Assembly (NCBI GenBank): GCA_022732885.1 | Contig: JAIJTS010000005.1 | Span: 1-64,000 of the forward strand | Direction: 5' to 3' | Length of the DNA: 64,000 nt | From: Atopobium sp. | Lineage (GTDB): Bacteria > Actinomycetota > Coriobacteriia > Coriobacteriales > Atopobiaceae | Shown: one piece after another, positions 32,135 to 40,521 of the stretch | Layout of the letters: every line of letters starts with the position of its first letter | Numbering within the stretch: the stretch's first letter is position 1 | Made by a program: the position numbers and the translations under genes | Notes under the pieces: model-generated | Databases searched by the model: none | The model's input: only the letters and a program-made list of their open reading frames with translations | What the model was told of the DNA's origin: nothing

Positions 32135-32168
32135 AAAGGCGAGAAGACCAATTGATCTTCTCGCCTTT
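32135..32168. terminator. Bidirectional terminator between opp and the convergent binding-protein gene
   Basis: AAAGGCGAGAAGA pairs with TCTTCTCGCCTTT around an 8-base loop; T-rich sequence follows on each strand. Confidence 0.92.
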
Positions 32169-32187
32169 GTTTTGTATGGAGGAAGCC

Positions 32188-33792
32188 TTACTTCTTCTTA
32201 ACCTTATCGAAGTGAGGGTTAACCAGAACGCTGAGGCCGGTAAACTCTGGCTTCAATACGTAAGGCATCTGCGGCCAGTCAATAGGCAGGCAAGCGTAGT
32301 CTGTGTGAGTCATAAGACTGTCTGCCTGGCGGGTAAGCTCAAGGACCTTATCGTTGTCGTTAATGGTTGAACGAGCTTGGTCAACAAGTTTGTCAAACTC
32401 AGGATTGTTATAGAAAGAAGACTTCTTTGCAGCGCGGTCAGAGCGGAAGTAGGAGCCCATGTGCTCAACGCCCTGGAAGGAGAGGGTAGACCAGGTGACC
32501 AAGGTAACCTCAAGCTCTCCGTTGGTGCGTGCGTCGCTCCAAACACCAGAGTCAATAACGCTAACGTTACAGGTAACGCCAATCTTGGACCAAGCGTCTT
32601 GAAGAGCAACCATGAGGGTTTGATCTTGGCTTCTGACCTGTGCATTAAGGGTAAGATTAGAAACACCTGCTTGTGCAAGCAGCTGCTTTGCCTTGTCTAC
32701 GTTGTACTCAAACTCTGGAGCTGAGTCATTGTAGCCGGTCTCTGAAGATGGGATAAAAGACTTGGCAGGTTTAGCAACACCAGAAAAAATAGAGCTACAA
32801 ATAGTATCTCTATCAATTGCCATTGAGAGAGCCTGTCGAACTCGAACGTCTTTGAGATTGTCGCTTTTAAGGTTCAAGTTTACAAACTGCGTGGATGCAG
32901 GTGTGTAATTGACAATTTCTTTAGAAATAGAGTCATCGTTTTGGTATTGCTGAATAAGTGACTGAGAAATAAAGACAAGGTCAACATCATTGTTCTTATA
33001 GTTAAGAACGCGGGTGTTAGCATCATCGATGTAGACAAATCTAAGCTCATCAAGACCAGGCTTGCCCTCATGGTAGTCAGCAAATCCCTCAAGAACAACT
33101 TCTGTGGAGCTGTCGTTAGAGACGAGCTTATATGCACCGGTACCAATAAAGTTGGTCTCAGTACCCCAAGCATCACCAGCTTCTTTGCAGGCCTTCTCTG
33201 GATAAATAACAGCGTAAAACTGAGCCATGATTGCATTGAAGGTTGAATAAGGCTGTGTAAGCTTGATGTCAAAGTGACGGTCATCCTTAACAACCACGCC
33301 AGAAAGCTCTTCAGTTTTACCAGCGATAATATCTTTAGCGCCCTCAATGTAAGCATAAGAGTCAATTGAGGTTGCTTTGGTTGCAGGCAAGAACATACGC
33401 GTTAAAGTGTACTTAACGTCAGATGACTTAAGGGTTTCTCCGTTGTGGAATTTGACGCCATCTTTAAGCTCATATGAGTAGGTAAGACCATCATCAGAAA
33501 CAGTTGGAAGGCCTGTTACCAGGTTTGGCTCAATCTCTTTTGTGTCTGGGTTAAGTACCAGCAGAGATTCTGCAACTGCTTCGGATACACCAACAGAACC
33601 AGAAGTTTTTTGAGTATCAAAGGTAACCTTTGGGTTGTTAACTCCAAAGCGCAATACTTTTTTCTGATTGTCTCCGCCAGCTGAGCCGCCGCAAGCAGAA
33701 AGAAGTGAAGCGGAACCAGCGGCAATAGCTGCTGCCAAAGATCCTCGTAAAAATGTTTTACGGGAAAGATTATTAAATACGTGCTCTTTCAT
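32188..33792 (-). CDS. Second peptide ABC substrate-binding lipoprotein (SBP family 5)
   Basis: Start ATG 33792 follows GGAAGG; the longer frame to 33876 is not supported. The protein has 534 residues. The N-terminus has LSRKTFLRGS (a Tat-like RK variant), a hydrophobic stretch and the lipobox LSAC (about 33-36). The mature part has GVKFHNGETL, VRQALSMAIDRDTI and FYNNPEFDKLV and is clearly a paralogue of the protein at 26172. No permease lies beside it on this strand, so it probably feeds the OppBCDF channel encoded convergently. The spacing suggests it is monocistronic. Confidence 0.95.
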   Translation of the reverse strand: MKEHVFNNLSRKTFLRGSLAAAIAAGSASLLSACGGSAGGDNQKKVLRFGVNNPKVTFDTQKTSGSVGVSEAVAESLLVLNPDTKEIEPNLVTGLPTVSDDGLTYSYELKDGVKFHNGETLKSSDVKYTLTRMFLPATKATSIDSYAYIEGAKDIIAGKTEELSGVVVKDDRHFDIKLTQPYSTFNAIMAQFYAVIYPEKACKEAGDAWGTETNFIGTGAYKLVSNDSSTEVVLEGFADYHEGKPGLDELRFVYIDDANTRVLNYKNNDVDLVFISQSLIQQYQNDDSISKEIVNYTPASTQFVNLNLKSDNLKDVRVRQALSMAIDRDTICSSIFSGVAKPAKSFIPSSETGYNDSAPEFEYNVDKAKQLLAQAGVSNLTLNAQVRSQDQTLMVALQDAWSKIGVTCNVSVIDSGVWSDARTNGELEVTLVTWSTLSFQGVEHMGSYFRSDRAAKKSSFYNNPEFDKLVDQARSTINDNDKVLELTRQADSLMTHTDYACLPIDWPQMPYVLKPEFTGLSVLVNPHFDKVKKK

Positions 33793-34027
33793 AGGGCGCC
33801 TTCCGTTCGCATCTTCAAAAATAGAAGCTGAAATATAAAGAACTGCCTTCTTAGTACCCAAATCAATTGCGTACAATACAGAAAAAATGTTTCATTCATG
33901 AAAAAACATTGTGGAAGATGACGTGCTTGAGTAGCGCAAAAGTCATAAAAGCGATAAAGTCAAAAACTCAATAAGAATTAATCTTTACTATAGTGTTGTT
34001 TAAAAAGCTGAGTGTTAAGAGGATTTT

Positions 34028-34822
34028 GTGGTTATTCCAGATATTGTCAAAGATGCATTTAGTGATGTTCCAAATCTCCCTGCTTCTGAGAGGCCTCTTA
34101 TCTGTGTAACTCCTCGCTGGATGCCTGAAGAGAATTTTTCTGATTCTGCTTCTGTAGCACAAATTCAGTTTGACGCTATTATTGCAGCTGGTGGCATTCC
34201 AATTATGATGCCTTTAACAGAAGATCCAGAGGTTATTGCTCATTTTGTTGAGATGTGTGACGGCTTCAGCCTCACTGGTGGTCATGATGTTGATCCTCGT
34301 AATTGGGGAGAAGAGCCACGTGACCTTAACCGTTTGTGTCCTGTAAGAGATTCGCTTGAGTTTGAATTGGTAAAACAGGTGCTTGCTGCAGATAAACCTT
34401 TACTTGCTATTTGCCGCGGTATTCAGCTGCTAAATGTTGTGCTGGGCGGTACTCTGGTACAAGACTTGTATACACTTGAGCCTACAGAAAATCATACCTT
34501 TTGGACTCATTCTGCAAATTTATATCATCCAGCTCATATGGTTCATGTTGAAAAAGGTTCTTTATTGTATGACGCTTTGGGTAAGGTTGAAGATATTCAA
34601 GCAAATTCATATCACGATGAGGCGCTGTGCAAAGTTTCTCCTGAGCTTAATGTGGTTGCCTATGCTTCAGACGGCATTATTGAAGGTGCTGAGGTCAAGG
34701 GAAAGACGTTTGCCTTAGGAGTTCAGTGGCATCCCGAGTATGGATGGTATTACAGCAAGTCTGATTGTGAGCTTTGGAAATCCTTTGTTACAGCTTCGCG
34801 GTCTTCGCGATCTTCTCGTTAA
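34028..34822 (+). CDS. Gamma-glutamyl-gamma-aminobutyrate hydrolase-like (peptidase C26, class I amidotransferase fold)
   Basis: The protein has 264 residues with start GTG 34028, preceded by AGAGGA. The fold is a class I glutamine amidotransferase: DGFSLTGGHDVDPRNWGE (about 77-94), LLAICRGIQLLNVVLGG with the nucleophile Cys at about 129, and GVQWHPEYGW with the catalytic His at about 237. It most likely hydrolyses gamma-glutamyl bonds of small molecules or peptides. It is the first of three peptide- or amide-cleaving genes (with PepT and M42), matching the peptide import genes around it. Confidence 0.9.
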   Translation: MVIPDIVKDAFSDVPNLPASERPLICVTPRWMPEENFSDSASVAQIQFDAIIAAGGIPIMMPLTEDPEVIAHFVEMCDGFSLTGGHDVDPRNWGEEPRDLNRLCPVRDSLEFELVKQVLAADKPLLAICRGIQLLNVVLGGTLVQDLYTLEPTENHTFWTHSANLYHPAHMVHVEKGSLLYDALGKVEDIQANSYHDEALCKVSPELNVVAYASDGIIEGAEVKGKTFALGVQWHPEYGWYYSKSDCELWKSFVTASRSSRSSR

Positions 34823-34837
34823 TAAATTGCTAGTCTA

Positions 34838-34871
34838 AACTGCGTTAACTATTTGGTTAGCGCAGTTTTTT
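34838..34871 (+). terminator. Terminator between the C26 hydrolase and pepT
   Basis: AACTGCG(T)TAAC pairs with GTTA(G)CGCAGTT, with a run of T to 34871. Confidence 0.75.
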
Positions 34872-34884
34872 GTAAGGGAGTTTT

Positions 34885-36135
34885 ATGAGTGACGTTTTAG
34901 ATAGATTTATTGCGTACTGTAAGGTGTCTTCTCAGTCCAATCCTCTGACTGCAGATACAGTTCCTTCAACTGAGTCTCAGTATCAGATGGCTGAGGTTGT
35001 TGCGGCTGATCTTCGTGAGCTTGGCGCAGAGAATGTAGTGGTAGATGAGCATGCTTATGTAGTTGCTCACTGGCCTGCAAGCAAGGGTTTGGAGAACCTT
35101 CCTACTCTTGGTTTTTGCTGCCATATTGATACGGCTTGGCAGTCTTGGGGCAATCCCGTTCACCCTCAGGTAGTCACGTATGAGGGCGGCAAGCTGGTAG
35201 TTGGTTCTGATCGTGAGGGCAGAGAGGTCTATATCAGCCCTGAGACTAATCCTCAGCTAGAGCACATGGTTGGCTGGCAGCTTGTCACCACTGATGGCAC
35301 ATCGCTGCTTGGTGGCGATGACAAGGCAGGTATTGCCATGCTGGTAAGCTTGCTTGCTCGCTACAAGGAGCATCCAGAGCTCAAGCATCCACGTATTGCA
35401 CTTGCCTTTGTTCCTGATGAGGAGATTGGCCACGGCGCTGCTCTTCTCGACCTTGATGCCTTTGGTGCTGCATATGGCTACACCATTGATGGCGGTCCTT
35501 TTGGTGAGTTCTGCTACGAGACCTTCAATGCTGCTGAGGTATTTGTACGTGCTCACGGACTTTCGGTTCACACGGGTACCGCAAAAGGCCAGATGATTAA
35601 CGCATCTGAGGCAATCATGCGCTTCCACGAGCTGCTCCCACCTGCGGAGCGCCCTGAGTTCACTGAGGGTTATGATGGCTTCTTCTATCTGGAACGCGTT
35701 AATGGTGATTGTGAGTCTGCTCGCGCTGACTACATTATTCGCGATCATGATCAGGCAAAGGTTGAGCGCCGCAAGCAGCTAATGGTTGATGCTGCAGCAT
35801 ATGTAAACAAGCAGATTGGTTCTGAGGTACTCTCCGTTGAGATTCACGATCAGTATCACAACTTGGCTGATATTGTCTTAAAGCCTGAGTATGCGCACTT
35901 AATTGAGAACGCTCGCACAGCATACGAGAAGGTCGGTGTAGAGATGACCTGCATCCCAATGCGCGGTGGTACCGACGGATCTCAGCTTTCCTTCAGAGGA
36001 TTCCCTTGCGCTAATCTTTCTGCCTGCTACTACAATGCTCACGGTGTTAGAGAGTTTGTACCAGTTCCAGAACTTGAGGGCATGGTTGATATGCTTGAGC
36101 ACTTGGTAGAGCTCTACACCCATCCACAAAACTAG
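34885..36135 (+). CDS. pepT: Peptidase T (tripeptide aminopeptidase)
   Basis: The protein has 416 residues, the usual length. It belongs to the M20B zinc peptidases: GFCCHIDTAW (His about 79, Asp 81), GGDDKAGIAML (Asp about 141), DEEIGHGA (Glu-Glu about 174-175), and the lid domain with VHTGTAKG. It cuts the N-terminal residue from tripeptides in the cytoplasm. Its ribosome site AAGGGAG overlaps the terminator of the previous gene by a few bases. The M42 peptidase follows after 9 bases, so the pair is surely cotranscribed. Confidence 0.96.
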   Translation: MSDVLDRFIAYCKVSSQSNPLTADTVPSTESQYQMAEVVAADLRELGAENVVVDEHAYVVAHWPASKGLENLPTLGFCCHIDTAWQSWGNPVHPQVVTYEGGKLVVGSDREGREVYISPETNPQLEHMVGWQLVTTDGTSLLGGDDKAGIAMLVSLLARYKEHPELKHPRIALAFVPDEEIGHGAALLDLDAFGAAYGYTIDGGPFGEFCYETFNAAEVFVRAHGLSVHTGTAKGQMINASEAIMRFHELLPPAERPEFTEGYDGFFYLERVNGDCESARADYIIRDHDQAKVERRKQLMVDAAAYVNKQIGSEVLSVEIHDQYHNLADIVLKPEYAHLIENARTAYEKVGVEMTCIPMRGGTDGSQLSFRGFPCANLSACYYNAHGVREFVPVPELEGMVDMLEHLVELYTHPQN

Positions 36136-36144
36136 GAGAGATTC

Positions 36145-37206
36145 ATGACTCATTTTGAGACTGACACACAGTATTTGATTGATACTACAAAGAAACTTGT
36201 TGAGTGCGATAGCCCTGTTGGTTACTACGAGCGCATTCATGAGCTGCTCCGTGAGCTTGTTGCAGAGGCGGGCTATGAGCTGCAAATTGACAACAAAGCC
36301 ACCGCATACGTCCTGGTAGAGGGTAAAGATACCAGCAAGACTGTTGGCGTTAATGCTCACCTTGACACCATTGGCCTGATTGTTCGCGGCTTTAACTCAG
36401 ACGGCACACTACGCGTCCGTCAGCTGGGTGGTATCAATTACCACAGCATTGAGGGTGAGACCTGTCATGTTGTCTGTAGAGATGGCTCTGTTGTTGACGG
36501 CCAGGTAATCTGCAACCACCACTCCGTTCATGTTTTTGAAGACGCTAGAACCATGGAGCGCACCGAGGATAACATGTCCATCTCGCTTATTGCTGACGTG
36601 TCTTCTGCCGAGGAAGCTCGCGCATTGGGCGTCTCTGAGGGCGCAGTTGTTGCTATTGACTCTCATTTTGAGATGTATGACAACGGTTATATGGTTTCTC
36701 GTTTTATCGACGATAAGGCTTGTGTGGCAGCGCAGCTTCACACGCTTCGTTGGCTTGCGCAGTCTGGCGAGAAACCCCTCTATAACACCTTGTTTGCATT
36801 CCCCATGTATGAGGAGATTGGCCACGGCGGCGCATTCTTGCCTGTTGAGGTAGATGAGTACGTATCGCTGGACATTACCCTTATTGGTCCCGATTACAAT
36901 TCAAACGAGCACCACGTAGGCATCATTGTTTCTGATATTCGCTCGCCTTACGATTGGGAAGTCTCCAACAAGCTTATTGCGTGCGCGCAGGAGGTTGTTG
37001 AGCCAGAAAAGTGGAATCAGCAGGTTGCTTTCCATTTCTCAACTGACGCAAACGCTGCGTATTTCTCTGGCAATGATCTTAAAAGTGGCGCATTTGGTCC
37101 AGCATGTCTTAACACTCATGGTCGCGAGCGTTGCCATATTGACGCAATCATTGGTACCGAGAATTTGTGCCGCGCTTACGTTCTTGGATATGGCGAGAAG
37201 AACTAG
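36145..37206 (+). CDS. M42 family metallopeptidase (glutamyl/deblocking aminopeptidase type)
   Basis: The protein has 353 residues. M42 sites are VNAHLDTIGLIV (His about 72, Asp 74), SRFIDDKACVAA (Asp about 190), PMYEEIGHGG (Glu-Glu about 222-223), DITLIGPD and a closing NTHGRERCHIDAI (His about 326). These form the usual two-metal site. It is a cytoplasmic aminopeptidase that finishes imported peptides. GGAGAG lies 5 bases before the ATG. The gene ends inside an 11-bp hairpin (37189-37220). Confidence 0.93.
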   Translation: MTHFETDTQYLIDTTKKLVECDSPVGYYERIHELLRELVAEAGYELQIDNKATAYVLVEGKDTSKTVGVNAHLDTIGLIVRGFNSDGTLRVRQLGGINYHSIEGETCHVVCRDGSVVDGQVICNHHSVHVFEDARTMERTEDNMSISLIADVSSAEEARALGVSEGAVVAIDSHFEMYDNGYMVSRFIDDKACVAAQLHTLRWLAQSGEKPLYNTLFAFPMYEEIGHGGAFLPVEVDEYVSLDITLIGPDYNSNEHHVGIIVSDIRSPYDWEVSNKLIACAQEVVEPEKWNQQVAFHFSTDANAAYFSGNDLKSGAFGPACLNTHGRERCHIDAIIGTENLCRAYVLGYGEKN

Positions 37207-37220
37207 TTTTTCTCGCCATA
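37189..37220 (+). terminator. Hairpin overlapping the stop of the M42 peptidase gene
   Basis: TATGGCGAGAA and TTCTCGCCATA form a perfect 11-bp stem around the stop codon. The T-rich stretch is in the loop rather than after the stem, so it may act as a 3'-end stabiliser rather than a classic terminator. Confidence 0.5.
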
Positions 37221-37339
37221 GGCGTGCTTTGCCTTTATGGATGTATCAAAGAGTTTGCAAGGAATACTGTATATCGTGTGAATTTTGCTGAAGACGTGAT
37301 AAGGTAGCCTTAGTTAACTTTTTGAGTCAGGAGTAATTC

Positions 37340-38356
37340 ATGGATAGACGTTCGTTTCTTAAGCTTGCAAGTCTTATTCCAGCTACAGCACTGTTTGGCT
37401 GCAAGGGGGCAAGTCAAGAGAAGTCTCAGGATGCTACAAAAGATGAGACAAAGAAATCTGATCCTGTTTCGGTAAAAGTAGCAACACTTAAAGGACCTAC
37501 TGCCATGGGCTTGGTTAAGTTCATGAGCGAGGTTGAGGCGCAAAATATTACCGATAACAATTATTCGTTTGAGATTTTGGACGCTCCCGATCAAGTTGTT
37601 GCTAAGGTTGCCAAGGGCGATGTAGACGTTGCTTCTATTCCTGCTAACCTTGCAGCTACACTCTTTAATAAGACCAAGGGCGCCTATAAGGTAGCTTGCC
37701 TCAATGTGTTGAATGTTCTCTACATTGTTGAGACAGGAAATACTCTCTCTAAGCTTTCTGACCTCAAGGGAAAGACGCTTTACGCCTCTGGTAAGGGCGC
37801 TGTTCCAGAGTACACGCTGTCGTATCTACTGAGCAAAAATGGAATGAAACTTGGTGAGGATGTCCAGGTAGAGTGGAAGAGTGAGCATACCGAGTGCGTT
37901 GCTGCTCTAGCTCAAGACCCAGCAGGAATTGCGTTGCTTCCGCAGCCATTTGTTACGGTGGCACAAACCAAGAACAGCCAGATTCGCGTTGCTATTGATC
38001 TTGGAGCTGAGTGGGAGGCTGCCAATCCTAAAAGCAAGCTAATTGCGGGCGTGACTATTATTTCTTCAAAGCTCATCTCAGATTCTCCAGATGCTGTGAC
38101 AGCGCTACTTTCTCACTACAAAGACTCTGTTGCCTTTGCGGTTGACCATCCAGATGATGCCGCAACACTTGTGGGTAAATACGGTATTGTTCCAGAGCCT
38201 GTTGCCAAGGTCGCACTGCCTAAGTGTAATATTACCTATATTGACGGCTCAGATATGAAGTCTGCGCTTTCAAGCTACTTAGGCATTTTGGCTGAGGCTA
38301 ATCCTCAATCAGTAGGTGGACAGGTTCCTGGAGACGATTTCTACTTTGGCGCATAA
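37340..38356 (+). CDS. NMT1/THI5-like ABC transporter substrate-binding lipoprotein
   Basis: The protein has 338 residues. MDRRSFLKLAS is a Tat-like start and the lipobox LFGC (about 17-20) gives the lipidated Cys. The mature part resembles NMT1-like and SsuA/TauA receptors: KVATLKGPTAMGLVKFM at the first strand, FEILDAPDQVVAKVAKGDVDVASIPANLAATL and SDLKGKTLYASGKGAVPEYTLSYLL. Known substrates of the group are thiamine precursors, sulfonates, taurine, nitrate and others; none can be chosen here. It heads a three-gene import unit with overlapping starts. Confidence 0.9.
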   Translation: MDRRSFLKLASLIPATALFGCKGASQEKSQDATKDETKKSDPVSVKVATLKGPTAMGLVKFMSEVEAQNITDNNYSFEILDAPDQVVAKVAKGDVDVASIPANLAATLFNKTKGAYKVACLNVLNVLYIVETGNTLSKLSDLKGKTLYASGKGAVPEYTLSYLLSKNGMKLGEDVQVEWKSEHTECVAALAQDPAGIALLPQPFVTVAQTKNSQIRVAIDLGAEWEAANPKSKLIAGVTIISSKLISDSPDAVTALLSHYKDSVAFAVDHPDDAATLVGKYGIVPEPVAKVALPKCNITYIDGSDMKSALSSYLGILAEANPQSVGGQVPGDDFYFGA

Positions 38357-39245
38357 TCCGCACATAAAAGATGGTATTTCTGTCCGAGGTGGTGTCACAA
38401 CTGGCGCTGCCTCGGCAGATTTTTCTGCCGAGAAAAACGATCAGGTCAAAAGTGCGGGTCGCGCTGATAGCACGCAGACTGTTCGCACAATCACTTCTAG
38501 CTGGGGTGTTCGTTTAGGTGCCCTGATATTTTGGCTTGCTATATGGCAGGTAGCTGCAGTTACCATAAATCAAGATATTGTTTTAACTTCACCCATTCAA
38601 ACCATTCAGACGCTTTTCTCGCTCGCTCAACAACGCGAATTTTGGGTTTCTATTGGCCTTTCTCTCCTGCGCATTTTTGCAGGTGGAGCGCTTGCCTTTA
38701 CGCTTGGCTCTTTGCTGGCATTTTTGAGTTTTAAGTACAAGCTGATAAAGATTCTGTTTGAGCCGCTCATTTCTACGATTAAGTCAATTCCTGTGGCGTC
38801 ATTTGTCATCTTGCTCCTTATTTGGGTTCGCACACCCTATCTCTCAATTTCAATTTCGTTTTTGATGGCTCTTCCTATCATCTACATTGCGGTACTTGAA
38901 GGCCTTCTTAGCACTGACCAGCAGCTTATTGAGATGGCTGATGTGTATCACATTTACGGATGGCGGCGTATTAAGGCAATTTATTTGTCTCAGCTTATGC
39001 CCTCACTTAAAACAGCAACCTCGCTTGCTATGGGATTTTGTTGGAAGTCGGGAATTGCCGCTGAGGTCATTGGTCTTCCCACATTTTCCATTGGTGAGCA
39101 CCTCTATAACGCCAAGGTATATCTTGATACACCAGCGCTTTTTGCTTGGACGCTTGTGGTTATTGTGATGAGTGCTCTTGGCGAGAAGATCGTGATGAGG
39201 TTAGTGTCATGGGTTGCTGTAAGGCTAGAAAAGAGCTGCTCATGA
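38346..39245 (+). CDS. ABC transporter permease (nitrate/sulfonate/taurine-type)
   Basis: I prefer TTG 38346 (299 residues), which overlaps the end of the receptor gene and has GGAG upstream; GTG 38316 is also in frame. A long Ser/Thr/Ala-rich cytoplasmic tail (about 60 residues) precedes WGVRLGALIFWLAIWQVAAV (first helix). The binding-protein-dependent permease loop is TDQQLIEMADVYHIYGWRRIKAIYLSQLMPSL (about 200-231). The SIKSIPVASFVILLLIWVRTPY segment is typical of SsuC/TauC/ThiX-type permeases. The stop overlaps the ATPase start (ATGA). Confidence 0.88.
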   Translation: MAHNPHIKDGISVRGGVTTGAASADFSAEKNDQVKSAGRADSTQTVRTITSSWGVRLGALIFWLAIWQVAAVTINQDIVLTSPIQTIQTLFSLAQQREFWVSIGLSLLRIFAGGALAFTLGSLLAFLSFKYKLIKILFEPLISTIKSIPVASFVILLLIWVRTPYLSISISFLMALPIIYIAVLEGLLSTDQQLIEMADVYHIYGWRRIKAIYLSQLMPSLKTATSLAMGFCWKSGIAAEVIGLPTFSIGEHLYNAKVYLDTPALFAWTLVVIVMSALGEKIVMRLVSWVAVRLEKSCS

Positions 39246-39871
39246 GCATGAATGCAACAAATTCTATGAATACATCCGGGGTTTTGCTTGAGGTAAAAAA
39301 TATCTCTAAATCGTTTGGTGATATGGTAGTGCTCGATGGCTTTTCCTACAAGTTTGATAGGAAAGTGTATGTACTTTCTGAGCCTTCTGGAGCAGGTAAA
39401 ACAACGCTTCTTCGTATTCTTTGTGGCCTTGAGACGGCTGATTCAGGCACAGTTTTTATATCTCCTCAAGCTAAAACGGTCATGATGTTTCAAGAAGATA
39501 GACTTTTAGAGAATTTGAGCGTTGTAGCAAATATTATGCTTGCTCTGCCTGAATACACACAGGAGCAAAAACAAAGTGTACGAGGGCGTATTCAAGAAGC
39601 TCTTTGTAAAGTAGGACTTGAAGGAGCAGAAAATAAGCCAGTTAAAGAGCTTTCTGGTGGACAAAAAAGACGCGTTGCGCTTTTACGCACTTTGTTTGCT
39701 GATGCAGACATCATACTCTTTGACGAGCCGCTCAAGGGATTAGACGATGCACTTAAGCAGCAGGTCATTGCCTTTGTTAAACCGTTCATTGAATCAAAAG
39801 TTGTAATTTGGGTAACTCATACTCCTGAAGAAGTAAAACTGCTAGGCTCTTATACGTCACTGCAGCTATAG
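39242..39871 (+). CDS. ABC transporter ATP-binding protein with altered Walker A first residue
   Basis: The protein has 209 residues from ATG 39242, overlapping the permease stop. ISKSFGDMVVLDGFSY (A-loop), the Walker A segment SEPSGAGKTTLLRIL, the signature ELSGGQKRRVALLRTL, Walker B IILFDEPLKGLDD and VTHTPEE are in order. The first Walker A residue, normally Gly in GxxGxGKT, is Glu here (codon GAG). This is rare and might slow nucleotide handling or mark a decaying unit, although all else is intact. It should drive the NMT1-like importer. Confidence 0.88.
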   Translation: MSMNATNSMNTSGVLLEVKNISKSFGDMVVLDGFSYKFDRKVYVLSEPSGAGKTTLLRILCGLETADSGTVFISPQAKTVMMFQEDRLLENLSVVANIMLALPEYTQEQKQSVRGRIQEALCKVGLEGAENKPVKELSGGQKRRVALLRTLFADADIILFDEPLKGLDDALKQQVIAFVKPFIESKVVIWVTHTPEEVKLLGSYTSLQL

Positions 39872-39882
39872 GAGAGAGCTAC

Positions 39883-40497
39883 ATGTACAAGGTAATTCTT
39901 GCCGGCGGAATGGCGTCAGGTAAATCAACTGTTTCTAAAATGTTCGAAGCAGCAGGTGGTCTGCGCTTTGACCTTGATGAGGTCTCTAGAAAGCTTTTGC
40001 GTCCTGGGTGCGAATGCACTTATCGCGTGGCAGAAGCTTTTGGAAATGATTTGTTAGACCGTGTTACGCATGAAATTAATAGGCGAGAACTGGGCCTTAG
40101 AGCTTTTGCTACCAGCGAATCAGCGGAACTCTTAGAAGAACTTGAAATGCCTTTTATCAGGGAATATATGCGTCAATTTCTGATAAAAGAGGCTCCTGTT
40201 ACAGATGCTCGGTTTTGTTTTGTGGAGGTTCCGCTACTTGACCGTGTTGAAGACTTACTTGAGCTAGTCGATGAAGTAGTCGTTGTTGTAGCACCATTAG
40301 AGCTTAGAGCAGACCGTGCTGAACAGCGAGGATCTTCTCGCCAAGAGTTTGAGCAGCGTATAGCGCATCAGCCTTCTGATACGTACTTGCGTAATCAGGC
40401 GGATACGGTGTTTGTGAACTCTGAAGGTCTAGATGAGCTTAAAGCACAAGTAGAGCTCTGGTTAAACGCCCGGTTTAACCAACATTCAGAGCAATAA
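39883..40497 (+). CDS. coaE: Dephospho-CoA kinase
   Basis: The protein has 204 residues. It phosphorylates dephospho-CoA to CoA with ATP. The P-loop is GGMASGKSTVSKMF (about 7-20), the substrate region FDLDEVSRKLLRPG follows, and the LID/CoA site shows FVEVPLLDRVED and APLELRADRAEQRG. GGAGAG sits 9 bases before the ATG. It is 11 bases behind the ABC ATPase and may be cotranscribed with it by chance of position. Confidence 0.95.
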   Translation: MYKVILAGGMASGKSTVSKMFEAAGGLRFDLDEVSRKLLRPGCECTYRVAEAFGNDLLDRVTHEINRRELGLRAFATSESAELLEELEMPFIREYMRQFLIKEAPVTDARFCFVEVPLLDRVEDLLELVDEVVVVVAPLELRADRAEQRGSSRQEFEQRIAHQPSDTYLRNQADTVFVNSEGLDELKAQVELWLNARFNQHSEQ

Positions 40498-40521
40498 ATT
40501 AAAGCTTTACGCGTGCGGCTT

